Shown piece after piece: positions 1 through 8,014 of a DNA stretch of 18,230 nt (its first letter is position 1; every line of letters begins with the position of its first letter). Origin of the DNA: JAUWQU01 sp964605095. GTDB taxonomy: Bacteria > Planctomycetota > Phycisphaerae > SM23-33. The notes beneath the pieces were generated by a model that saw only the letters and a program-made list of their open reading frames with translations, did not search any database and was not told the DNA's origin. Where the stretch lies: the NCBI GenBank assembly GCA_964605095.1, contig CAZSBS010000073.1, positions 1 through 18,230 on the forward strand. Reading direction: 5' to 3'. Position numbers and translations under genes: made by a program.

Positions 1-71
1 GATCATGTAGACATTCGGCCCGCCGGTGAAATGCGGCGGGGCGTGCCACGGGCGGTGCTGCCGCGGTCCCA

Positions 72-3000
72 GTTGCGGATTGCTTACGGGCCAGGATCGA
101 TTACACTCTCATCGTTCAGTCCGTCGAGGATGCTCAGTTGCGGATTGCTTACGGGCCAGGATCGATTACACTCTCATCGTTCAGTCCGTCGAGGATGCTC
201 AGTTGCGGATTGCTTACGGGCCAGGATCGATTACACTCGTCTGGGGTTGTACAATGCCTTGTACAAGGTTGCGGATTGCTTACGGGCCAGGATCGATTAC
301 ACTGAGCCCCACCCGCTTGACCGCCAGCTTGCGTTGCGGATTGCTTACGGGCCAGGATCGATTACACTTTCGCTGGTGAGCTTGCCGAGGAAGCGCCGGT
401 TGCGGATTGCTTACGGGCCAGGATCGATTACACTCCATGAGCATCGTGGAGGAGGGCTGAACATGTTGCGGATTGCTTACGGGCCAGGATCGATTACACT
501 TGGACGGCCTCCGGGGCGGCTACCGTCGTAGTTGCGGATTGCTTACGGGCCAGGATCGATTACACTAAGCATCGTCGGAGCTCCTCAAGGCATCTCGTTG
601 CGGATTGCTTACGGGCCAGGATCGATTACACTTCGGTGTGAGGTGGTCAGGGATGCCATTGAGTTGCGGATTGCTTACGGGCCAGGATCGATTACACTCT
701 ATAACGTCGGTTTCGCACGAATACTATAGTTGCGGATTGCTTACGGGCCAGGATCGATTACACTCCGCCTGAATGCTTCCCGCCGGGCTATTAGGTTGCG
801 GATTGCTTACGGGCCAGGATCGATTACACTGTATTGGCATGGCTGCGTCTTATGCGCCGTGTTGCGGATTGCTTACGGGCCAGGATCGATTACACTTGAT
901 GATATATGGCAGCGAACGGTGGACTAGTTGCGGATTGCTTACGGGCCAGGATCGATTACACTAGCGAGCTTGTCGAGCAGAGGCTGGCTGAGGTTGCGGA
1001 TTGCTTACGGGCCAGGATCGATTACACTTTGGTGTCAGCGTTCCCGCGATTAGGATGTGTTGCGGATTGCTTACGGGCCAGGATCGATTACACTTTGCCT
1101 TCTGTCTCGCCTTCGTTGTAGTAGTTGCGGATTGCTTACGGGCCAGGATCGATTACACTCCCCGCCCTCCTGAGCCTCGTACAGGAAGTGTTGCGGATTG
1201 CTTACGGGCCAGGATCGATTACACTCCGGGCTTGCTGTATGCCTCTTCAATCCAGGTTGCGGATTGCTTACGGGCCAGGATCGATTACACTTTGCGGGCC
1301 TGGTGGCGACGATCCGCGATGTTGCGGATTGCTTACGGGCCAGGATCGATTACACTGACGAGCATGAAGCTCACTGTCAGCGCGTAGTTGCGGATTGCTT
1401 ACGGGCCAGGATCGATTACACTTCGGCCGCGTTTGTGGCCGGCGTTGCTGCGGTTGCGGATTGCTTACGGGCCAGGATCGATTACACTATTGGTGTACAT
1501 GGCCGGCCACCGCCAGGGGTTGCGGATTGCTTACGGGCCAGGATCGATTACACTCAGCCGGTAGACGCTCGCCGTGATGTCCTGGTTGCGGATTGCTTAC
1601 GGGCCAGGATCGATTACACTGCCGTGGGCGGGCGGGCGGTTAGGCTACTTGTTGCGGATTGCTTACGGGCCAGGATCGATTACACTCAGAGATAAGCAGG
1701 GCCGCTACGCTCGCTAGTTGCGGATTGCTTACGGGCCAGGATCGATTACACTGGACCGGCTCAAGATCGACAAGCGCACCGGTTGCGGATTGCTTACGGG
1801 CCAGGATCGATTACACTGCGTGCCTCGACCAGCACCACTTCCCAGCCGTTGCGGATTGCTTACGGGCCAGGATCGATTACACTGGGCCTGCTAATGCTGA
1901 CGTTGCTGATGAGGTTGCGGATTGCTTACGGGCCAGGATCGATTACACTATGTCCGGTCGCTCTGGGCACCCGGCGTCGTTGCGGATTGCTTACGGGCCA
2001 GGATCGATTACACTCACCTTGCCCCGCCCTCCTGAGCGTGGAGTGTTGCGGATTGCTTACGGGCCAGGATCGATTACACTCACCCCGGAAACCCGCCGAC
2101 ATTGGGTTGAGTTGCGGATTGCTTACGGGCCAGGATCGATTACACTCAAAGGATTGAGCGACGCATGCGAGATTCAGTTGCGGATTGCTTACGGGCCAGG
2201 ATCGATTACACTGCGGAAGAAGATCAGCCCGAACATCTGGGCGTTGCGGATTGCTTACGGGCCAGGATCGATTACACTCTCGCCGTCCGTGGCACCCGCA
2301 TGGTGCAGTTGCGGATTGCTTACGGGCCAGGATCGATTACACTCGCGACGTGCTCCGCCGCCACCTGCAACCGGTTGCGGATTGCTTACGGGCCAGGATC
2401 GATTACACTTCGCTCCGCGTCGGCTATGTGCCTGAAGTGGTTGCGGATTGCTTACGGGCCAGGATCGATTACACTTACGAGCTGCTCCGAAAACCAGGCG
2501 ACCTGGTTGCGGATTGCTTACGGGCCAGGATCGATTACACTAGCGTCCAGGACGTACCACTCGATATCGTCGTTGCGGATTGCTTACGGGCCAGGATCGA
2601 TTACACTGTTTGTGGTTGTACAATGCGTTGTACAGGGGTTGCGGATTGCTTACGGGCCAGGATCGATTACACTGGTGGGCGTAGGTTCGCCAGGCGTTGC
2701 GTTGTTGCGGATTGCTTACGGGCCAGGATCGATTACACTTCCGGGATGGAACCTTGCACCCCGCCTGGGGTTGCGGATTGCTTACGGGCCAGGATCGATT
2801 ACACTTGTTGATTGTGATGGGACGCTGCGTCTGTGGTTGCGGATTGCTTACGGGCCAGGATCGATTACACTCGCCACGTTGCCGGCGACCTGCGAGACGT
2901 GGTTGCGGATTGCTTACGGGCCAGGATCGATTACACTGGACGCCGGCGCGGAGGTTTCAAATCCTTAGTTGCGGATTGCTTACGGGCCAGGATCGATTAC

Positions 3001-3467
3001 ACTGCACGAGTTTTACGATGCGCCCGGCTTCATGTTGCGGATTGCTTACGGGCCAGGATCGATTACACTGTCATCACCAATCGCCCCTTGCGGCCGCTGG
3101 TTGCGGATTGCTTACGGGCCAGGATCGATTACACTCATGCGCGAGGTGCCCGTCTCCAGCCACCTGTTGCGGATTGCTTACGGGCCAGGATCGATTACAC
3201 TGTTTCCGCTTCCGGATCATCGCCGCCGAGAAGTTGCGGATTGCTTACGGGCCAGGATCGATTACACTCAGTAGGCGTTCGTGGAACTGACAACGTGGGT
3301 TGCGGATTGCTTACGGGCCAGGATCGATTACACTCTACCTGGCCTTCATCCGCGGAAATTTCCAGTTGCGGATTGCTTACGGGCCAGGATCGATTACACT
3401 GGTGGTGCGGCAACGTCGGGCGCGGTTGCCGGTTGCGGATTGCTTACGGGCCAGGATCGATTACACT
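72..3467 (+). CRISPR. Type II-C CRISPR array, 52 repeats and 51 spacers
   Basis: The repeat is 36 bp, begins GTTGCGGATTGC and ends GATCGATTACACT. I walked through every unit and found 52 copies with no base change, including both terminal copies. Spacers are 29-31 bp, mostly 30. The first repeat is 72-107 and the last 3432-3467. The strand is set by the tracrRNA at about 7828-7937: its anti-repeat is the reverse complement of the plus-strand repeat and its tail runs on in the direction expected for a spacer-then-repeat crRNA read on plus. The array is therefore transcribed toward cas2, convergent with the cas operon. The sequence stops resembling a repeat on both sides, so both ends are inside the window. 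Spacers 1 and 2 are identical; spacers 3 and 39, and 17 and 30, are related. No AT-rich leader is visible in 1-71 or in the 49 bp before cas2. Confidence 0.99.
108..201 (+). repeat. Duplicated first spacer (spacers 1 and 2 identical)
   Basis: Spacer 1 (108-136) and spacer 2 (173-201) are the same 29 bases, starting CTCATCGTTC and ending GGATGCTCA, with one repeat between them. A full repeat-spacer unit of 65 bp has therefore been duplicated at the cas-distal end, which is the 5' end on the crRNA strand. Possible causes are slippage or recombination between repeats, a second acquisition of the same sequence, or an assembly artefact. Confidence 0.95.
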
Positions 3468-3516
3468 ACCGGGCCTGGAAGTGGTGTGTGGATAGAGGCT
3501 TAGGCGGCAAGGGCCT

Positions 3517-3846
3517 CTAGAAAAGTTCGAGTTGGGCAGGCGGATTTTCGGGCGGTTTGCGTTTTCTTCCCCAGAAGATGCGCATCCGCTCGTATTGCTT
3601 GTCCGTAATTTTAAGGACGCGGACCTCTCCCTCGAGAGGCACGCACGCCTCGATGCGCGCGGTGTGAACGTCGGCGTTCTCCTCGCTGGCGCAGTGCCGA
3701 CGATAGACCGAGAATTGCATCTTGACGAATCCATCCTTGAGGAGGCTCTTGCGAAATTGCGCATATTGTCTCTTTGCCTTCTTGGTGTCTACCGGCAGGT
3801 CGAACATCACGATGACCCACATGAATCTATATCCGCTGATTTCCAT
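3517..3846 (-). CDS. cas2: CRISPR-associated endoribonuclease Cas2 (type II)
   Basis: The product is 109 residues, normal for Cas2, the small ferredoxin-fold dimer that bridges two Cas1 dimers in the spacer-integration complex. The first beta strand VIVMFDLPV carries the family aspartate (D16), and the conserved block MQFSVYRRHC follows. The start at 3846 is kept over the internal Met at 3822 because the stretch SGYRFMW before the first strand is, as I recall, typical of type II-C Cas2. No clear Shine-Dalgarno is seen. The gene begins inside the 3' end of cas1 (40-bp overlap), so translation is probably coupled. Its stop lies 49 bp from the last CRISPR repeat, and it is the last gene of cas9-cas1-cas2. 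A 7-bp inverted repeat (3493-3499 / 3513-3519) spans the stop codon without a U-tract. Confidence 0.95.
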   Translation of the reverse strand: MEISGYRFMWVIVMFDLPVDTKKAKRQYAQFRKSLLKDGFVKMQFSVYRRHCASEENADVHTARIEACVPLEGEVRVLKITDKQYERMRIFWGRKRKPPENPPAQLELF

Positions 3847-4721
3847 GGTTTAGGGATCAGCAACTTGTTGGACTCCCCTTCGAAGCAATGCACCAGGGAT
3901 GCGGCCATGCGCTCCAGCGCGACCGTCAGCGGCCCGGCCGCGCCGTCGATTGAAACCGTTTCGGTCAGCACGCCGAGCAGTTCTCGGCGGGTTTCCTTTT
4001 CAAGTTGAGCTTCCCCAGAGGCACCGATGGCCTTGACCCTGCGGTCCACCATGGGCCGGAGCGGTTCCATCAGGTCATCGGCCAGGCAGAACGAGTTGGA
4101 CCTGTTGTGATGGTGCAGGCCCAGGCTTGGGTGCAGGCCCGCTCCCGCCAGTGCCCTTGCCACCGCCGCCCGGAGCACCGTGTAGCCGTAGTTGAGACGA
4201 CCGTTAGGCGGCAGGCCGTCCTTGTCCCTACGGAAGTTCGGCCCCAGGAAGGCTTGCCAATAACGGCGGGCGGCCTGTGCTTCCAGGTTTTCCGGGTCGC
4301 CTGAGCGCACGCGGGCGGCCATCGCCCGCAGGGCGGACTGAACGTTCGGCGAGTGGTCAAGCAATTCGGCCTGGTTAGTTATCTTCGCCCTGACAAGCTG
4401 ACGCCAAAGTTGTTTGACAAGAGGCTTGCGAGCCCTTACCTGGGCGGCCAGGCGTTGAGCTTGCAGGGAGTTGTCCTGCGGCAGCAGCAACCCGCAGGGC
4501 AGGAAATGGTCATCACAGGCGACGATGACGGCCCCCGCTGCCAGCAGCCGAGTTATGACTGCATGGGTGTAGGTGACGCCTGTGCTGGCGACTACCAGCA
4601 CGCCCATATCCTCGATGGGGATGCGATCAAGCACTTGCCCATCCTGGCGAAGAACCAATTGCCCCAGGTCTACCGACAGGGATACGCCGCGCGTGGAGAT
4701 TTCGACGGTGCGTTTAATCAT
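3807..4721 (-). CDS. cas1: CRISPR-associated integrase Cas1 (type II)
   Basis: Cas1 is the catalytic subunit of the Cas1-Cas2 integrase that inserts new spacers at a CRISPR repeat. The 304-residue product starting MIKRTVEIST has the family length and architecture: an N-terminal beta domain (about 1-85) and a helical catalytic domain. The expected metal-binding residues are present: E147 in LEAQAARRYW, the histidine cluster H203-H205 in GLHHHNRSNSF, and E219 in LADDLMEPLRP. The open frame extends 39 codons further upstream, but that part has no Cas1 homology and overlaps cas9. The chosen ATG overlaps the cas9 stop by 8 bp (ATGATTAA), indicating coupled translation. The 3' end overlaps cas2 by 40 bp, encoding a short polar tail ending DIDSCGSS. 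The set cas9-cas1-cas2 without csn2 or cas4 indicates subtype II-C. Confidence 0.96.
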   Translation of the reverse strand: MIKRTVEISTRGVSLSVDLGQLVLRQDGQVLDRIPIEDMGVLVVASTGVTYTHAVITRLLAAGAVIVACDDHFLPCGLLLPQDNSLQAQRLAAQVRARKPLVKQLWRQLVRAKITNQAELLDHSPNVQSALRAMAARVRSGDPENLEAQAARRYWQAFLGPNFRRDKDGLPPNGRLNYGYTVLRAAVARALAGAGLHPSLGLHHHNRSNSFCLADDLMEPLRPMVDRRVKAIGASGEAQLEKETRRELLGVLTETVSIDGAAGPLTVALERMAASLVHCFEGESNKLLIPKPWKSADIDSCGSS

Positions 4722-7704
4722 TGGCCCACCGGATGCGCCCGAGGGTATCCACCGTGACCTTCCTGGCGAGAAGCGTGTTGGCGTTGCAGACGAACTTTTG
4801 TTTTTCCGCGGCCGGCCGGGCGTCCAAGGGATCAACAAGGTATATTTGCCCCTGCGTTGACGCGGCCGTGTTGTACTGGAGTAGCCTTTCCTGGCCTTTC
4901 CAATCAGCCAGGACGAGTTCGCCCTTGCTGAGCGACATGATGAATTGGGCGTCGGGTTCTGACGGGTGTTTCTTGTTTATGAGAGGTTCGCCCTTTGCGG
5001 CCCGGCGCGCGGCCTCGATCATCGTGACAAACTCGGCCTTCCGTTTGCCGTCTGGCAACTCGAAGATGCAAAGGTGGTGGTTGCTGCCCGTCTTGACGTA
5101 AGCAGCTCCGCCACGGATCGGCTGAATCGTCTTGTCGGGCTTGGTCAGGCGGACTTTCAGGATGGGGATTTGTTTTTCCTCGTTCATCCAGAGCGGGCGT
5201 GCCCATGCCTCGGCGGGGATTGGCTTCTTGTCTTCGCCTTTCTTCTTTCGGCCCGGTTCTATCCCGAATTCTCGCAGGCGCTCGATGACCTTGGCCCGCA
5301 CGGCGTGGTCGCGGATTCGTTCGACTTCCGAGCCCTTCAGGTCTTTGATCGGTTTTCGGCAGGCGAATTCACCGTCCTTGGCCGTCCTGGCGTAAATGGT
5401 TTCCTCGTGCAGGGCGCCCGCCACCTTGCGCTGGACCCTGTGGGAAACGTGTATGGCGTTGATGGCCGCTTGAACCTCCTCGCGGAAGCCGTCCCGCGGG
5501 GGCGGGACGACATTCTCACGGGCCAGAGCCTGCAAGCGGGAGCGGTCCGTAAGGACGATGACAATTGCGTCAATGGCGTGGTGGCGATGGTCGTCGCGCG
5601 TCTTAAGGTTCAGGCCATCGTCCCGTAGGATGTTGTTGAGCCCCCAGCCATGGCGCAGCTCGGCGGTGAGTTGACCCTTGGTGCAAAGGATGTCTTTCAT
5701 CGGGTTGGGCACAAGTGGTTGCAGGTACTGCCTTACGGCCTTGCTGATGTAGGCCGTGTCGGTCAATTGGCGATGGATGAAACCATCGAGCTTCACTTCC
5801 CTCAGGAGAAACTTGCGGTACTTGCCGTACATGCCGTAGAACATCTTGCGCGCCCGCAGACAAATCTTCTCGTATCGCGGGGGATCGGTCTGTGCCAGCC
5901 ATTCGTAGGGCGTGAGGTTGCCCTTTTCCGCGTTTGCCGACCGGAAACAGACGACCTTGTTCATCATCGAGTCGTCGAGGCTTCGCGGCTTGGGCAGGAT
6001 ATGGTCGGCGTCGACCTCGCCGCCCAGGAGTTGTGCCAGGCTGATGGGCCTTCCGGTGTAGACGCATTCGCCACCCTGTTCCGCCCAAAGCAGGTATCGG
6101 TTTATGGTTTCCCGCGTGGGAGCGACGCCGTGCTGCCGGATGGCGTCGGCAGCCTTGTCGCGCTGGTCCTCCCGCTCGCGGGTCCGCCAGAGGTACTCCG
6201 TCCGCTGTTCGAGGGAGCCTTTGACGTCGCGGGCGAGTTCGATGTGAATCTGGTCGATCGGGCCGTGCTCTCGCAGGATGGCATTGACGACCTTGCGGAC
6301 TTCGTGGAGGGCCTGGCGGACAATGGGGTTTGGCAGGTCCGGCGGCAGTGGGAGCCTTTCGCGTCTTTCAATCGCCCGCTGATCTGGACGCAGGTATCCC
6401 GCCTCGGAAATAGCGCACGCGGTGCCATCGTCCGCCATCAGGGGAAGCCCCCGCTCCATGTGCGGAAGAAGCTTGGCAATGGCCTCGCGCGAAAAAGCCA
6501 TGTAACCCGCCGGCAGTTCGGCCTCCAGCACGCATTGCGCTTGCTCGGCACTGAGGCCCCAGTCCGCCTCGGCCAGGCGCAGGACCGCAGCTTCTTCCTC
6601 ATCCAGGATGCACCGGACTATGCGATTCCTGCGTTCCTCGTCCATGGCCCCCCACGCCGCCCCGAAGCGTGACTTGTGGCTCATGGCCTTGTCGGTCTGC
6701 ATTCCCAAAAGGTTCTTGCGCTTGCCTCTCTCCAGGTTAAACCGAACGGCCTGGTCAAACCGCAGGATTTTCCGGATGTCGTCGAAGCTTCTCTTGTCGG
6801 CCGCGGCAAGGTAGTCCAGGAGCTTGCTGCGTTCGTCGGTGGACAACGGGCGTTCCTCGCCGTGTTCGTCTATGAGCAGGAGATTGTTCACTTCCTGGAG
6901 CATGCGGAATCGCTGGGCGCGGCGGTCGGCACGCGGGCACCGTCGGCGGTTGTGCTCCAATTCACAAGTGCCGATCACGCTCTTTGGCACGCGGATGGGC
7001 CGCTGATGGAAAAGCACGTGGTGCAGCTTTTTCCGCAAGCCGTCCGTCAGAGCCGCTTGGTGGTATGGTTGCTGGGCAAGCCATACGGCGTCGAATTCGT
7101 GCTCATACATGCTCCTGCGCGTGTGCCGGCCCCGGAGTCGAGCAAGCGGGTTCGACGAAGCCAGTCCCGCGAGATGCTCCCCAAGCGTGCCGGCCCCGGA
7201 GGCCTGGATCTGGGATTCCAATTGGCTGATTTCCGCCAGCATTTTGGATGCCTCTTTCTTGTTCTCCCGGTCAGCCTTGCGGTTAGAGAGAAAACCGCGG
7301 TGTTGACAAAGGTGTAGAAGCGCCCGCCCCAGTTCGTGACTATCGAGCGGCTCGCTTAGCGCTCGGCGCCGCAAGACGTACGGGTCGCTTGCCAAGAAGG
7401 CTTGGCGTTCCCACTCGACGCGCTCCGGCGAGCCTGGCCGCAGAGCGGCGCACGGCGGGAGGAGCCCCGCTTCAACTAACAGCTTTCGGAAGCGCCGTTT
7501 CCGCTTTGCTCTCCGTGTAACCTGCCGGCGCATCCCGCGAGCCACACGGCGAGTCTCGTTCTTCGACAGTTCCCCGCCCTTCTTGTCGCGGTCAACCCCT
7601 TCGGGGAAAACCCGAACTCCAGTGGCGACGATTCTGGCAGAGTCATCCAAGAGCGCCCAGCCAATTGAATTCGATCCCAGGTCCAAGCCAAGTCGTCTTG
7701 TCAT
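4714..7704 (-). CDS. cas9: CRISPR-associated endonuclease Cas9, compact type II-C
   Basis: This is the RNA-guided double-strand DNA nuclease of the locus, 996 residues, close in size to Campylobacter jejuni Cas9. Order of parts: RuvC-I with D8 in LGLDLGSNSIGW; an arginine-rich bridge helix (about 52-73); the REC lobe (about 75-460); RuvC-II with E489 in HIELARD; the HNH domain (about 535-610) with D567-H568 in VDADHILP, N582 in MMNKVV and N591 in SANAEKGN; RuvC-III with H709 and D712 in HHAIDAIVI; then the C-terminal wedge and PAM-interacting region (about 740-996). All nuclease residues are present, so cleavage competence is likely. An ATG five codons upstream (7719) is possible, but CTCCTCC precedes it, whereas GGGG precedes the chosen start and MTRRLGLDLG is a normal Cas9 beginning. 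cas9 is the first gene of the operon; a candidate promoter lies at 7785-7813. The PAM cannot be read from this window. Confidence 0.97.
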   Translation of the reverse strand: MTRRLGLDLGSNSIGWALLDDSARIVATGVRVFPEGVDRDKKGGELSKNETRRVARGMRRQVTRRAKRKRRFRKLLVEAGLLPPCAALRPGSPERVEWERQAFLASDPYVLRRRALSEPLDSHELGRALLHLCQHRGFLSNRKADRENKKEASKMLAEISQLESQIQASGAGTLGEHLAGLASSNPLARLRGRHTRRSMYEHEFDAVWLAQQPYHQAALTDGLRKKLHHVLFHQRPIRVPKSVIGTCELEHNRRRCPRADRRAQRFRMLQEVNNLLLIDEHGEERPLSTDERSKLLDYLAAADKRSFDDIRKILRFDQAVRFNLERGKRKNLLGMQTDKAMSHKSRFGAAWGAMDEERRNRIVRCILDEEEAAVLRLAEADWGLSAEQAQCVLEAELPAGYMAFSREAIAKLLPHMERGLPLMADDGTACAISEAGYLRPDQRAIERRERLPLPPDLPNPIVRQALHEVRKVVNAILREHGPIDQIHIELARDVKGSLEQRTEYLWRTREREDQRDKAADAIRQHGVAPTRETINRYLLWAEQGGECVYTGRPISLAQLLGGEVDADHILPKPRSLDDSMMNKVVCFRSANAEKGNLTPYEWLAQTDPPRYEKICLRARKMFYGMYGKYRKFLLREVKLDGFIHRQLTDTAYISKAVRQYLQPLVPNPMKDILCTKGQLTAELRHGWGLNNILRDDGLNLKTRDDHRHHAIDAIVIVLTDRSRLQALARENVVPPPRDGFREEVQAAINAIHVSHRVQRKVAGALHEETIYARTAKDGEFACRKPIKDLKGSEVERIRDHAVRAKVIERLREFGIEPGRKKKGEDKKPIPAEAWARPLWMNEEKQIPILKVRLTKPDKTIQPIRGGAAYVKTGSNHHLCIFELPDGKRKAEFVTMIEAARRAAKGEPLINKKHPSEPDAQFIMSLSKGELVLADWKGQERLLQYNTAASTQGQIYLVDPLDARPAAEKQKFVCNANTLLARKVTVDTLGRIRWAND

Positions 7705-7784
7705 GTTGCGACCCCGCATTATGGAGGAGAAGGTTCCTTGCCGTCAGTAATCCAAGCATCCGCCCGAATATCTAGAACCTCTGG

Positions 7785-7813
7785 ATTTTACTTGACACCG
7801 GGGAAAATGTTAA
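7785..7813 (-). promoter_or_regulatory. Candidate sigma70 promoter of the cas9-cas1-cas2 operon
   Basis: On the minus strand, TTAACA (plus coordinates 7808-7813) is followed after exactly 17 bases by TAAAAT (7785-7790). Each hexamer matches consensus at 5 of 6 positions. Transcription would start near 7778, giving a leader of about 75 nt before the cas9 ATG at 7704. The site interleaves with the tracrRNA promoter on the other strand. It rests on pattern matching only. Confidence 0.6.
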
Positions 7814-7820
7814 GTACAAA
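7792..7820 (+). promoter_or_regulatory. Promoter of the tracrRNA gene
   Basis: A perfect -35 box TTGACA (7792-7797) is separated by 17 bases from TACAAA (7815-7820, 4 of 6 to consensus). The predicted start near 7827 falls on the first base of the anti-repeat, which supports both the promoter and the RNA boundary. Confidence 0.7.
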
Positions 7821-7827
7821 GATAATC

Positions 7828-7937
7828 AGTGTAATCGGTCCTGGCCCGTGGCTTTTCGCAACAAGGCGAATTCAAGTCGCGGGCCCACGCTCTACGGAGC
7901 GCCCCGGCTGTCATGCATGTCATGGCAGCCATTTTTT
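7828..7937 (+). ncRNA. tracrRNA of the type II-C system
   Basis: Positions 7828-7862 form an anti-repeat against the array repeat. Its first 22 bases pair with repeat positions 15-36 (21 Watson-Crick pairs and one G-U), and CGCAAC at its end pairs with the repeat's first six bases. Between them is an asymmetric internal loop of 7 against 8 nt, normal for repeat:anti-repeat duplexes processed by RNase III. Downstream come a GCGA/TCGC hairpin (7866-7880, the expected nexus position), a CGCTC-TACG-GAGCG hairpin (7888-7901) and a terminator hairpin. The RNA binds Cas9 and crRNA. It is divergent from cas9 and has its own promoter. Predicted length is about 110 nt. Exact ends are inferred. Confidence 0.93.
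7906..7937 (+). terminator. Rho-independent terminator of the tracrRNA
   Basis: GGCTGTCATG (7906-7915) pairs with CATGGCAGCC (7921-7930): a 10-bp stem with one G-U pair and a 5-nt loop, followed by A and six T. In other Cas9 systems the equivalent hairpin is also part of the Cas9-bound RNA. Confidence 0.92.
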
Positions 7938-7984
7938 ATGCTCTCTATAGGACGTAACCGCCGGGCCGGCATCGGTGTTTACTC

Positions 7985-8014
7985 TTTACGGCGCGGCCGG
8001 GTGGCGGATAGACT
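7985..8014 (+). promoter_or_regulatory. Weak candidate promoter upstream of the sugar genes
   Basis: TTTACG (7985-7990) and TAGACT (8009-8014), spaced by 18 bases, each match consensus at 4 of 6 positions. The predicted start near 8021 falls at the centre of the palindrome at 8014-8027. Only the position relative to the palindrome makes this worth recording. Confidence 0.25.

Noticed and set aside
1..71. Degenerate repeat, leader or gene fragment before the array
   Set aside because: No resemblance to the repeat, GC-rich, and too short to judge as a gene end.
3468..3516. CRISPR leader between the last repeat and cas2
   Set aside because: It is only 49 bp, is not AT-rich, and lies at the 3' end of the array on the crRNA strand set by the tracrRNA.
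3493..3519. Inverted repeat TAGAGGC/GCCTCTA between array and cas2 as a bidirectional terminator
   Set aside because: The 7-bp stem has a 13-nt loop, no T-run on either strand, and includes the cas2 stop codon; too weak to call.
26..3520. Many overlapping plus-strand open frames across the array
   Set aside because: Their translations are periodic products of the 36-bp repeat in three frames; there is no independent coding signal.
4722..4838. N-terminal extension of Cas1 (39 codons)
   Set aside because: It lacks Cas1 homology, is antisense-free but fully inside cas9, and the ATG at 4721 gives the standard Cas1 beginning.
7738..7950. 70-codon open frame upstream of cas9
   Set aside because: It covers the divergent promoters and tracrRNA and has no start signal or homology.
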